From Streptomyces griseoruber (lineage in GTDB: Bacteria > Actinomycetota > Actinomycetes > Streptomycetales > Streptomycetaceae): a stretch of 64,000 nucleotides of DNA. Made by a program: the position numbers and the translations under genes. Shown here piece by piece: positions 24,526 to 32,718 of this stretch. Every line of letters begins with the position of its first letter. Position 1 is the first letter of the stretch. The stretch covers positions 1 to 64,000 of the forward strand of contig NZ_KQ948773.1 of assembly GCF_001514205.1 (NCBI RefSeq), in the 5' to 3' direction. The notes under the pieces were generated by a model, which did no database searches, was not told where the DNA came from, and saw only the letters and a list, made by a program, of their open reading frames with translations.

Positions 24526-25146
24526 GTGCGCTTTCGTCTGACCCCCAGGGAGACGAGCTTCTACGACATGTTCGCCGCATCCGCGGACAACATCGTCACC
24601 GGCTCGAAACTCCTGATGGAACTGCTCGGGGCGGACACCGCCGGCCGGGCCGAGATCGCAGAGCGTATGCGGGCCGCGGAACACGCCGGTGACGACGCGA
24701 CGCACGCCATCTTCCACCAGCTGAACTCCTCGTTCATCACGCCGTTCGACCGGGAGGACATCTACTCCCTCGCGTCCTCCCTCGACGACATCATGGACTT
24801 CATGGAGGAGGCCGTCGACCTGGTCGTCCTCTACAACGTCGAGGATCTGCCCAAGGGGGTCGAGCAGCAGATCGAGGTGCTGGCGCGGGCGGCCGAGCTG
24901 ACGGCGGAGGCCATGCCGAATCTGCGGACCATGGAGAACCTGACGGAGTACTGGATCGAGGTCAACCGGTTGGAGAACCAGGCGGACCAGATCCACCGGA
25001 AGCTGCTGGCCCACCTGTTCAACGGCAAGTACGACGCGATCGAGGTGCTGAAGCTCAAGCAGATCGTGGACGTGCTGGAGGAAGCCGCCGACGCGTTCGA
25101 GCATGTGGCGAACACGGTGGAGACCATCGCCGTCAAGGAGTCCTGA
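24526..25146 (+). CDS. DUF47 (PhoU-like) Pit accessory protein
   Basis: A 206-residue helical DUF47 protein, related to PhoU, with MRFRLTPRETSFYDMF at the N-terminus, TPFDREDIYSLASSLDDIMD and a C-terminal helix ending VANTVETIAVKES. Such proteins are encoded next to Pit transporters and are thought to control or assist them. GAGGA precedes the GTG start. The pit gene begins 7 bases after its stop, so they form an operon. Confidence 0.93.
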   Translation: MRFRLTPRETSFYDMFAASADNIVTGSKLLMELLGADTAGRAEIAERMRAAEHAGDDATHAIFHQLNSSFITPFDREDIYSLASSLDDIMDFMEEAVDLVVLYNVEDLPKGVEQQIEVLARAAELTAEAMPNLRTMENLTEYWIEVNRLENQADQIHRKLLAHLFNGKYDAIEVLKLKQIVDVLEEAADAFEHVANTVETIAVKES

Positions 25147-25153
25147 GCTTCTC

Positions 25154-26152
25154 ATGGACACCTTTGCTCTGGTCGTGACCATTTGTGTCGCGCTCGGTTT
25201 CACGTATACGAACGGTTTCCACGACTCGGCGAACGCGATCGCGACGTCGGTGTCGACGCGGGCGCTCACTCCGCGCGCCGCGCTGGCGATGGCCGCGGTG
25301 ATGAATCTCGCCGGGGCCTTTCTGGGGAGTGGGGTCGCTCACACCGTCAGCAGCGGGCTGATCGAGACGCCCGAGGGCTCGAAGGGAATGGGGATCCTCT
25401 TCGCCGCGCTGGTGGGGGCGATCGTCTGGAATCTGGTGACCTGGTACTTCGGGCTTCCCTCGTCCTCCTCGCACGCGCTGTTCGGTGGCATGGTGGGGGC
25501 GGCGCTGGCCGGAGGGACGGAGGTCATCTGGTCGGGCGTGCTCGACAAGGTCGTCATCCCGATGTTCCTGTCGCCCGTCGTGGGGCTGGTCGGCGGGTAT
25601 CTCGTGATGTGCCTCATCCTGTGGATCTTCCGGCGGGCCAATCCGCACAAGGCCAAGCGGGGGTTCCGGATAGCGCAGACGGTTTCCGCGGCGGGGATGG
25701 CGCTCGGGCACGGTCTGCAGGATGCGCAGAAGACGATGGGCATCGTGGTGATGGCGCTGGTCATCGGGGATGTGCAGGGGGCCGATGATCCGATTCCGGT
25801 GTGGGTGAAGGTCGCTTGTGCGGTGATGCTGTCGCTGGGGACGTACGCCGGTGGGTGGCGCATCATGCGGACGCTCGGGCGGAAGATCATCGAGTTGGAT
25901 CCGCCGCAGGGGTTTGCCGCGGAGACCACGGGGGCGTCGATCATGTTCACTACGGCGTTCTTGTTCAAGGCGCCCATTTCCACGACGCATGTGATTACGT
26001 CCGCGATCATGGGCGTGGGGGCTACCAAGCGGGTCAATGCGGTGCGGTGGGGTGTCGCGAAGAACATTGTGCTGGGGTGGTTCATCACGATGCCGGCTGC
26101 GGCTCTTGTTGCTGCGGGGGCGTTTTGGGTGGTGAACCTGGCGTTTCTGTAG
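25154..26152 (+). CDS. pit: Low-affinity inorganic phosphate transporter (Pit family)
   Basis: A 332-residue membrane protein of the PiT family. The duplicated signature is visible as GFHDSANAIATSVSTRALTP near the N-terminus and as TTAFLFKAPISTTHVITSAI in the second half, with GLPSSSSHALFGG between. It should import metal-phosphate using the proton motive force. The ATG at 25154 directly follows the DUF47 gene. A bidirectional terminator separates it from the convergent high-affinity pst operon, placing both phosphate uptake systems side by side. Confidence 0.93.
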   Translation: MDTFALVVTICVALGFTYTNGFHDSANAIATSVSTRALTPRAALAMAAVMNLAGAFLGSGVAHTVSSGLIETPEGSKGMGILFAALVGAIVWNLVTWYFGLPSSSSHALFGGMVGAALAGGTEVIWSGVLDKVVIPMFLSPVVGLVGGYLVMCLILWIFRRANPHKAKRGFRIAQTVSAAGMALGHGLQDAQKTMGIVVMALVIGDVQGADDPIPVWVKVACAVMLSLGTYAGGWRIMRTLGRKIIELDPPQGFAAETTGASIMFTTAFLFKAPISTTHVITSAIMGVGATKRVNAVRWGVAKNIVLGWFITMPAAALVAAGAFWVVNLAFL

Positions 26153-26284
26153 GCGCCGGTTTCCGGGCGCCACCGCGGGGCTCCGCCCCTGCACCCCTCG
26201 CCCCCGCCCCACCGCTGTTGCGTTCCCGCCTGTACCCCCGGCCGCTGTCGTTGGCGGGCGGGGTTCTGGGAGGGGAACGTATGT

Positions 26285-26319
26285 GGGCCCGCCCCCCGAG
26301 GCAGTCGGGGGGCGGGCCC
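26285..26319. terminator. Bidirectional terminator between pit and pstB
   Basis: A perfect inverted repeat with 15-bp arms (26285-26299 and 26305-26319) and a 5-base loop, followed by TTTG on the plus strand. It lies between the convergent pit and pstB stops. The surrounding 250 bases hold no gene. Confidence 0.85.
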
Positions 26320-26404
26320 TTTGTGGCCTCGCGGTGGCACCGCCATGCAGCACCGCGAGGGGTTCGAACGGCGGCCTCGGTCGGGGTGAGGCGGCCGGTG
26401 TCGG

Positions 26405-27181
26405 TCAGCCGAAGCGGCCCGAGATGTAGTCCTCGGTGGCCTGGACGGACGGGTTGGAGAAGATGCGCTCCGTGTCGTCGATCTCGATCAGCTTGCCGGG
26501 CTGGCCGACGGCGGCGAGGTTGAAGAAGGCCGTGCGGTCGGAGACGCGCGCCGCCTGCTGCATGTTGTGCGTCACGATGACGATCGTGAAGCGTTCCTTC
26601 AGTTCGCCGATCAGGTCCTCGATCGCCAACGTCGAAATCGGGTCCAGGGCCGAGCAGGGCTCGTCCATGAGGAGGACCTTCGGCTCCACCGCGATCGCCC
26701 GGGCGATGCAGAGGCGCTGCTGCTGGCCGCCGGAGAGGCCGGAACCCGGCTTGTTGAGGCGGTCCTTCACCTCGTTCCAGAGGTTCGCGCCCTTGAGGGA
26801 CTTCTCGACGATGTCCGAGAGCTGCGACTTCTTGTAGTTGCCGTTGAGGCGCAGGCCCGCGGCCACGTTGTCGAAGATGGACATCGTGGGGAACGGGTTC
26901 GGGCGCTGGAAGACCATGCCGATCTCGCGGCGGACGGCCACGGGGTCGACGCCCGCGCCGTACAGGTCCTCGTCGTCCAGCAGGACCTTGCCCTCGACCC
27001 GGCCGCCCGACGTCACCTCGTGCATACGGTTCAGCGTGCGCAGGAACGTCGACTTGCCGCAGCCGGACGGGCCGATGAAGGCCGTCACCGTGCGCGGCTC
27101 GACCGTCATCGAGATGTCCTCGATCGCCTTGTGGGTGCCGTAGTAGGCGGTGAGCCCGCTTACATCGATTCGCTTGGACAT
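26405..27181 (-). CDS. pstB: Phosphate ABC transporter ATP-binding protein
   Basis: A 258-residue ATPase with Walker [10 protein letters not shown], signature LSGGQQQRL, Walker [14 protein letters not shown] and H-loop [13 protein letters not shown], all typical of PstB, including the PCSALDP variant. It energises high-affinity phosphate import with PstS, PstC and PstA. It is the last gene of the minus-strand pstSCAB operon, 46 bases after pstA. Confidence 0.97.
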   Translation of the reverse strand: MSKRIDVSGLTAYYGTHKAIEDISMTVEPRTVTAFIGPSGCGKSTFLRTLNRMHEVTSGGRVEGKVLLDDEDLYGAGVDPVAVRREIGMVFQRPNPFPTMSIFDNVAAGLRLNGNYKKSQLSDIVEKSLKGANLWNEVKDRLNKPGSGLSGGQQQRLCIARAIAVEPKVLLMDEPCSALDPISTLAIEDLIGELKERFTIVIVTHNMQQAARVSDRTAFFNLAAVGQPGKLIEIDDTERIFSNPSVQATEDYISGRFG

Positions 27182-27227
27182 GGTTACTACTTCACTTCCG
27201 TCTCGGTCGCTGAGCTGAGGGGCCGCG

Positions 27228-28292
27228 TCAGCGACCGGTCTTCGGGGCCTTCCAGCGGGCGATGGCCCGGGCCACGAGGTTGAGGATCATCACGAAGGCG
27301 ATCAGCGTGAGCGAGGCCGCCCAGGCACGGTCGTACGCCGCCGTGGAACCGGCGCTCTGCGAGTACTGCTGGTAGATGTACAGCGGCAGAGACGCCTGCG
27401 CGCCCTCGAAGGGGTTGTTGTTGATGAACGGGTTGCCGAAGACGAGGAGCAGGACGGGGGCCGTCTCACCCGCGATACGGGCGATCGCCAGCATGACGCC
27501 GGTGATGATGCCGCCGATCGAGGTCGGGACGACCACCTTCAGAATTGTGCGCCACTTCGGGACGCCGAGCGCCAGGCTCGCCTCACGCAGTTCGTTCGGG
27601 ACGAGCTTCAGCATCTCCTCGGTCGAGCGCACGACCACCGGCATCATCAGGATCGCCAGCGCGAGGGAGCCCGCGAAGCCGAAGGGCTGCATGTCGAACA
27701 TCAGCATGAGGCTGAGGATGAACAGGCCGGCGACGATGGACGGGATGCCCGTCATGACGTCCACGAAGAACGTGACCGCCTTGGCCAGGCCGCCGCGGCC
27801 GTACTCGACCAGGTAGATCGCCGTGAGGATGCCGATCGGGGCGCCGATCAGGGTGGCGAGGCCGACCTGCTCCAGGGTGCCGATGATGGCGTGGTAGATA
27901 CCGCCGCCCGGCTCGGAGTCGGCGACGACTCCCATGGAGTGGGTCAGGAAGTAGATGTCCAGGACCTTCACGCCGCGTGCGATGGTGGTCCAGAGGAGGG
28001 AGACCAGGGGGACCACGGCCAGGATGAACGCCACCCAGACCAGGGAGGTCGCGATGCGGTCCTTCGCCTGGCGGCGGCCCTCGACCTTGGCGGCGATGCC
28101 GTAGGTGCCGGCGACGAACAGGAGGCCGGCGATCAGGCCCCACTGGACCTTGCTGTCCAGGCCGGCGGCCAGGCCGATCCCGACGGCGACGACGACCGAA
28201 CCGGCGGCGATCGCGTACGGGGACCAGCTCGGCAGGCTCGCGCCGCGCAGCGTGCTGGGGCGCTTGTCGGCGACTGCGGTTGCGTGGCTCAT
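27228..28292 (-). CDS. pstA: Phosphate ABC transporter permease PstA
   Basis: A 354-residue permease with about six to eight membrane helices and the binding-protein-dependent transport loop [20 protein letters not shown], which contacts PstB. The N-terminal 90 residues add two extra helices, as in other actinobacterial PstA. Its ATG overlaps the pstC stop by four bases. Confidence 0.95.
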   Translation of the reverse strand: MSHATAVADKRPSTLRGASLPSWSPYAIAAGSVVVAVGIGLAAGLDSKVQWGLIAGLLFVAGTYGIAAKVEGRRQAKDRIATSLVWVAFILAVVPLVSLLWTTIARGVKVLDIYFLTHSMGVVADSEPGGGIYHAIIGTLEQVGLATLIGAPIGILTAIYLVEYGRGGLAKAVTFFVDVMTGIPSIVAGLFILSLMLMFDMQPFGFAGSLALAILMMPVVVRSTEEMLKLVPNELREASLALGVPKWRTILKVVVPTSIGGIITGVMLAIARIAGETAPVLLLVFGNPFINNNPFEGAQASLPLYIYQQYSQSAGSTAAYDRAWAASLTLIAFVMILNLVARAIARWKAPKTGR

Positions 28293-29320
28293 GCGTTGGC
28301 CCCCGAGTACTCCTTGCGGCGGGCGATGATCATGCGTGCCGCGCCGTTGACCAGCAGGGTGATGACGAAGAGGACGAGACCGGAGGCGATCAGCGCGTCA
28401 CGGCCGTACTCCGTCGCCTCGTTGAACTTGCTGGCGATGTTCTGGGCGAAGGTGCCGCCGCCGGGGTTCAGCAGGCTGGCGTGGATGTCGAAGTCGGGAG
28501 AGAGCACCGTGGCCACGGCCATCGTCTCGCCGAGCGCGCGGCCGAGGCCGAGCATGGAGGCCGAGATGACACCGGAGCGGCCGAAGGGGATCACCGCCAT
28601 GCGGATGACCTCCCAGCGGGTGGCGCCGAGCGCCAGGGCCGCCTCCTCGTGCATCTGCGGGACCTGGCGGAAGACCTCGCGGCTCACGTTGGTGATGATC
28701 GGCAGGATCATGATCGCCAGGAGGATGCCGACCGTCAGCATGGAGCGCGGCGCGCCCTCGTCCCAGGAGAAGATCCCGGTCCAGCCGAAGTAGTCGTTGA
28801 GCCAGCCGAACAGTCCGTCCATGTGCGGCACGAGGACGAGGGCGCCCCAGAGGCCGTACACGATGGAGGGGACCGCGGCGAGCAGGTCCACCACGTACGC
28901 GATGGGGCCGCTCAGGCGGCGCGGGGCGTAGTGCGTGATGAACAGGGCGATCGCCACGGCGATCGGGACCGCGATCGCCATGGCGATGATCGACGACACG
29001 ACCGTGCCGAAGGCGAGGACCGCGATGCCGAACTTCGGCGGAACGAGGCCGGTGTTCCACTCGAAGGTGGTGAGGAAGTTTGCTTCGTCCTTGCTGATGG
29101 CGAGGTAGGCGCGGTAGGCCAGGAAGACCGCGATCGCCGCCATGATCACCAGCAGCAGGATGCCCGACCCACGGGAGAGAGCGAGGAAGATCCGGTCACC
29201 GGGTCGGGTGGTGCCGCGGGCCGCGCGCTTCTGGGGGCCGTTGGCGGAGGTCGTGGGGGGAACGCCGTCGTGGGGCGGGGGTGCGCCGTCGGCGCCTGTC
29301 TTCTGCGTTGATATGTCCAT
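28289..29320 (-). CDS. pstC: Phosphate ABC transporter permease PstC
   Basis: A 343-residue permease with six membrane helices and the coupling loop ALALGATRWEVIRMAVIPFG. I chose the ATG at 29320 (MDISTQKTGADG) because GGAGA precedes it; the longer frame to 29404 runs into the pstS-pstC hairpin. It forms the membrane channel with PstA. Confidence 0.95.
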   Translation of the reverse strand: MDISTQKTGADGAPPPHDGVPPTTSANGPQKRAARGTTRPGDRIFLALSRGSGILLLVIMAAIAVFLAYRAYLAISKDEANFLTTFEWNTGLVPPKFGIAVLAFGTVVSSIIAMAIAVPIAVAIALFITHYAPRRLSGPIAYVVDLLAAVPSIVYGLWGALVLVPHMDGLFGWLNDYFGWTGIFSWDEGAPRSMLTVGILLAIMILPIITNVSREVFRQVPQMHEEAALALGATRWEVIRMAVIPFGRSGVISASMLGLGRALGETMAVATVLSPDFDIHASLLNPGGGTFAQNIASKFNEATEYGRDALIASGLVLFVITLLVNGAARMIIARRKEYSGANA

Positions 29321-29410
29321 CGGGGTCTCCGGTCTGCGGAGCCGCTGCGGGAGTGGGCGGCTCGGACGGGGCCGACCCTCGGGCGGCCCCTGGCGGCGGT
29401 GCACCGGACG

Positions 29411-29451
29411 GGTGCGGTCCGGTCCGGGTCTCCCCGGTGCCGGACCGCACC
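29411..29451 (-). terminator. Hairpin between pstS and pstC
   Basis: Perfect 12-bp arms (29411-29422 and 29440-29451) with an inner CCGGG/CCCGG stem, 7 bases after the pstS stop. A partial terminator or RNA-stabilising hairpin here would let pstS transcript outnumber pstCAB, as expected for a binding protein. Confidence 0.75.
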
Positions 29452-29457
29452 TTCAGA

Positions 29458-30591
29458 TCAGCTCAGGCCGTCGATCGTGGTACGGACCTTGGAGATGATC
29501 GCGTCGGGGATCGGCGCGTAGTCGATGCCCGAGAGGATGCCCTGGCCCTCGGTGGAGGCGATGTAGGTCAGGAACGCCTTCGTGGCGGGCAGGGTGGCGG
29601 CCTTGTTGCCCTTGTCGCAGACGATCTCGTACGTCACCAGGGTGATCGGGTACGCGCCCTCGGCCTTGGTGGTGTAGTCGAGCTGGAGCGACAGGTCGCT
29701 GCCGGTGCCGACGACCTTGGCGGCGGCGACGGCCTTGGTGGCACCGTCGGAGGACGCCTTGACCGGGGCGGCGGCGCCGGTGTTGATGGAGACGACACCG
29801 AGGCCGTCCTTGGCGTACGACAGCTCCATGTAGCCGATCGCGCCGTTGGTCTGCTTCACGCCCTGGGCGACACCGGAGGAACCGGCGGCGGACTGACCGC
29901 CCTTGGCCTGCCAGGCCTTGCCGCCGGAGTACTTCCAGTCGCTCGGGGCGGCGGCGATCAGGTACTTGGTGAAGTTGTCCGTCGTACCGGACTCGTCGGA
30001 GCGGTGGTACGGCTGGATCTTCAGGTCGGGAAGCTTCGCGTCGGGGTTCAGCTTCTTGATCGCGGCGTCGTTCCAGTTGGTGATCTTGCCGTCGAAGATC
30101 TTGGCGATCGTCGAGGCGTCGAGCACCAGGTCGTCCACGCCGGAGACGTTGAACGCGACGGCGATCGGGCCGGCGACCATCGGCAGGTCGATGCCCTGGC
30201 CGCTGGAGCAGACCGACTTCGAGGCGGTGACCTCTTCGGGCTTCAGCGCGGAGTCCGAACCGGCGAAGGCGACCTGGCCCTGGGTGAAGGCGGTGACGCC
30301 CGCGCCCGAGCCGGAGCCCTTGTAGTTCACCTGGACACCGGAGCAGGCCTGCGTGAAGTTCTTCACCCAGGCGTCGATCGCGTTCTTCTGCGCGGAGGAG
30401 CCGTCGGCCAGGAGCTGGCCCTTGGCGTCGTCACACTTGATCGAGCCGGCGGCGGCGGTCGCGGACGAGCTGCTGCTGCTCTTGCCGCTCGAGCCCGTGT
30501 CGTCGGAGCCGCACGCCGTGAGGGCCAGGGCGCCGGAGACGGCGAGAGCACCGAGGGTGAGGGCCCGCCGGTTCATGCGCTGAAGCTTCAC
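29458..30591 (-). CDS. pstS: Phosphate-binding lipoprotein PstS
   Basis: A 377-residue lipoprotein with signal and lipobox ending LALTACGSD, a Ser-rich linker, then the PstS fold: GSGSGAGVTAFTQGQVAFAG and YHRSDESGTTDNFTKYL carry the phosphate-contacting Ser, Arg, Asp and Thr residues. It captures phosphate outside and delivers it to PstCAB. I used the GTG at 30591 because GGAAGGA lies about ten bases upstream. Two GTTCAC-type repeats about 150 bases upstream mark it as a PhoP target. Confidence 0.96.
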   Translation of the reverse strand: MKLQRMNRRALTLGALAVSGALALTACGSDDTGSSGKSSSSSSATAAAGSIKCDDAKGQLLADGSSAQKNAIDAWVKNFTQACSGVQVNYKGSGSGAGVTAFTQGQVAFAGSDSALKPEEVTASKSVCSSGQGIDLPMVAGPIAVAFNVSGVDDLVLDASTIAKIFDGKITNWNDAAIKKLNPDAKLPDLKIQPYHRSDESGTTDNFTKYLIAAAPSDWKYSGGKAWQAKGGQSAAGSSGVAQGVKQTNGAIGYMELSYAKDGLGVVSINTGAAAPVKASSDGATKAVAAAKVVGTGSDLSLQLDYTTKAEGAYPITLVTYEIVCDKGNKAATLPATKAFLTYIASTEGQGILSGIDYAPIPDAIISKVRTTIDGLS

Positions 30592-30736
30592 TTGAGGGAG
30601 ATCCTTCCAGTAGCCGCCGTCCTGAATTCGGCGGCGTGCGAAAGTCATGGGTGGCATGGACGCGTCCGTCTGGTCGCGCACCGCACCGGGTAAGGCCGAA
30701 ATTAGGCAGATCAGGTGAAGGCGCCTACGGGCACGA

Positions 30737-30757
30737 GTGAACGGCGGGTGAACCCAT
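30737..30757 (-). promoter_or_regulatory. PHO boxes upstream of pstS
   Basis: Read on the minus strand, two adjacent 11-base units begin GTTCACCCGCC and GTTCACTCGTG; the first is close to the Streptomyces PhoP consensus GTTCACC. They lie about 150-165 bases before the pstS start, a usual position for PhoP activation under phosphate limitation. Confidence 0.8.
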
Positions 30758-30815
30758 GGGGAAGGCCCGGTTAGGTCACGGAACGCTTACGCTGAGGACA
30801 CGGTGGGGTCCCGGG

Positions 30816-31289
30816 TCAGGCGAGGCGCAGGGTGTTCAGGAGGGCGTCCACCAGGTCCCGGTCCCGGGGCTGGGTGAGGCGGGTGCGGGCCGCCGACGGG
30901 GGCAGCCACAGGAGGCGGTCTACCTCGTCGTTCGGGCTGAAACCGCCGGAAACGGCCTCCGCCGCCCAGTAGCGGACCTGCTTGGGCCGGCCGTTCGCGT
31001 AGTAGCTCACGGTCGGCAGCACCGCTCCGGGCGCCGCCCGGTACCCGGTCTCCTCCGCGACCTCGCGCAGGGCGCCGGTCAGCGGGTCCTCCCCCCGCTT
31101 GAGCTTGCCCTTCGGGTGTGACCAGTCGTCGTACTTCGGTCGGTGGACGAGGCACACCTCCAGTTGACCGCCACTCGCCGAGCGCCGCCACAGGACGCAG
31201 CCCGCGGCCTGCACGGGGGTGGTCTGCAAGGGGGGCTGGTCCGGGGTCCGGTCCGGGGTCCGGTTCGGGGTCCGGTTCGGGGAACTCAC
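30816..31289 (-). CDS. Nudix hydrolase (MutT-like)
   Basis: A 157-residue Nudix protein with a complete Nudix box, GKLKRGEDPLTGALREVAEE followed by TGY (G-x5-E-x7-REVAEETG), so it should hydrolyse a nucleoside diphosphate linked to another group. The N-terminus is a repetitive RTPN/RTPD tract encoded by a 12-bp tandem repeat, which probably adds a flexible tail. GAGGA precedes the GTG at 31289. It lies between pstS and the CHAD-ppk pair on the same strand. Substrate, possibly a polyphosphorylated nucleotide, is unknown. Confidence 0.93.
   Translation of the reverse strand: MSSPNRTPNRTPDRTPDQPPLQTTPVQAAGCVLWRRSASGGQLEVCLVHRPKYDDWSHPKGKLKRGEDPLTGALREVAEETGYRAAPGAVLPTVSYYANGRPKQVRYWAAEAVSGGFSPNDEVDRLLWLPPSAARTRLTQPRDRDLVDALLNTLRLA
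31240..31282. repeat. 12-bp in-frame tandem repeat at the 5' end of the Nudix gene
   Basis: About 3.6 copies of a dodecamer (TCCGGGGTCCGG and variants) at 31240-31251, 31252-31263, 31264-31275 and 31276-31282. On the minus strand it encodes repeated Arg-Thr-Pro-Asp/Asn. Copy number may vary between strains. Confidence 0.85.
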
Positions 31290-31310
31290 TTCGTCCTCAC
31301 CGCCTGGCTC

Positions 31311-31345
31311 TTCCGACTTCCGACTTCCGACTTCTGACGTCCGAC
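31311..31345. repeat. 7-bp tandem repeat upstream of the Nudix gene
   Basis: Five consecutive heptamers: TTCCGAC three times, then TTCTGAC and GTCCGAC. They lie outside genes in the 187-base gap between the Nudix start and the CHAD stop. Confidence 0.85.
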
Positions 31346-31476
31346 GTCCGGTCCTGATCTCTTCCCGACGTCCTGTCCTGATGTCTTCCCGGTTGCCTGT
31401 CTCTGTGTTGACGCGGTGTTGTCCTGCGGCTTACGGCACGGTGTCCGCGGGGTGTGCCCCGCCGCGCGGGCGAGGC

Positions 31477-32718
31477 CTACGGCCGGCCGGCGGTCTGGCC
31501 GGCGGTCTGTTTCTGCCAGCAGTGCTGGAACGCGTACCGCGCCGCCTCCACCTCGTGCCGCTGATCCGCGTGCAGCACGCCGAGCGCGTACGCGGTGGCC
31601 GGCGCGATCCGGGGCGTGCGGGCCGCCTGGGCCGCGGCGGCCGCCGCCTCCGAGGCGTCCCGGTGCCGGTCGAGGGCCTGGCCCGCGGTCAGCAGCCGCA
31701 CGTCCAGGGGGGCGCCGGGGCCGTGCATGACCTCGCAGGCGTAGCGGTGCAGCCGCAGCAGCAGGCGGACCTGGTGCCACGGGGCGTCCTGGGGGTGCGG
31801 GGCCGGGTCGGGGGAGAGGCCGTGGATCAGGGCCTCCGCGTTGTACGGGCTGCCCGCGGTGAGGAGGGGAAGGGTGGCGACGGCGTCCGCGAGGCGTTCC
31901 TCGGCCGCCGCGGCGAGGGGGTGCAGGTCGGTGGTGGGGGCGGCCGGGGTGAGCCGGACCTCGCTGGCGAGGACCGCGACCTGGTCGGCGACCGCGTGGA
32001 AGCGGGAGGAGCCGAGGGCCTGGAGGGCGGTGCTGTGGGCGCGCGTGCGGGCGAGGGTGAGCTGGCGGTCCAGGAGGGCGCCTGCCTTGGCGGCGCCGAC
32101 CGTGAGGTTGCCGCGGTCGGGGGTCGCCGCGGTGCGGGTGCCGGCCGTGCCGGGCGCCGCTCTGTGCGGGACGGGTGCCGTCCCGACGGTACGACCGCCC
32201 GCGGCTACGCCGGTCGCAGCGGCGCCCGCGGCAGGAGCGCCCGCCTTGGCGGGATCCCCCGTGCCCGGTGTCGGGGCTGGGACCGGCGTCGAGCCCGACA
32301 GGCGGTGGAGGGCGAGGAGGAGGCGTTCCAGGCGGGCCTCGTAGGCGTGTTCAAGGGCGAGCGTGCCCGAGAGCCAGGCCAGTTCCGGGCGGATCTGCTC
32401 CGACCACTCGGGGTCGAGGAGCGGGCGGAAGGTGTGCAGGCTGCCGGAGATGCGGCGGGCCGTACGGCGCAGGGCGCGCGCCGCGTCGACGGCGTCCGCC
32501 GCGCCGCCCGGCGCACCGGGGGACGCGGCGGGGCCGGCGGCGGCCGGCGTGCCGCCCGCCGCCGTACCGCCTCCCGTCTCTCGGTGCAGCCGCAGCGCGC
32601 GGAGGAAGTCCGTGGCCTGGGCCCGCAGATAGCCCGCCAGGGCGTCCCCGGTCACGGGCCCGGGGACGACACCGGGCCCGGCCGCGGGGTCCGTCAGGTC
32701 ATGGTGTTGCTGTGCCAC
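31477..32718 (-). CDS. CHAD domain protein
   Basis: A 413-residue helical protein rich in His and Arg, with [37 protein letters not shown] and [17 protein letters not shown], the pattern of conserved His and basic residues that defines the CHAD domain. CHAD domains bind inorganic polyphosphate. An Ala/Pro/Gly/Thr-rich insert (about residues 140-205) splits the domain. Its GTG start lies inside the 3' end of ppk with a 20-base overlap, so it is translationally coupled to polyphosphate kinase, and a role in polyphosphate granules is likely. Confidence 0.9.
   Translation of the reverse strand: MAQQHHDLTDPAAGPGVVPGPVTGDALAGYLRAQATDFLRALRLHRETGGGTAAGGTPAAAGPAASPGAPGGAADAVDAARALRRTARRISGSLHTFRPLLDPEWSEQIRPELAWLSGTLALEHAYEARLERLLLALHRLSGSTPVPAPTPGTGDPAKAGAPAAGAAATGVAAGGRTVGTAPVPHRAAPGTAGTRTAATPDRGNLTVGAAKAGALLDRQLTLARTRAHSTALQALGSSRFHAVADQVAVLASEVRLTPAAPTTDLHPLAAAAEERLADAVATLPLLTAGSPYNAEALIHGLSPDPAPHPQDAPWHQVRLLLRLHRYACEVMHGPGAPLDVRLLTAGQALDRHRDASEAAAAAAQAARTPRIAPATAYALGVLHADQRHEVEAARYAFQHCWQKQTAGQTAGRP

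Noticed and set aside
31311-31345. CRISPR-like array
   Set aside because: Units are 7 bp without spacers and there are no cas genes; it is a simple tandem repeat.
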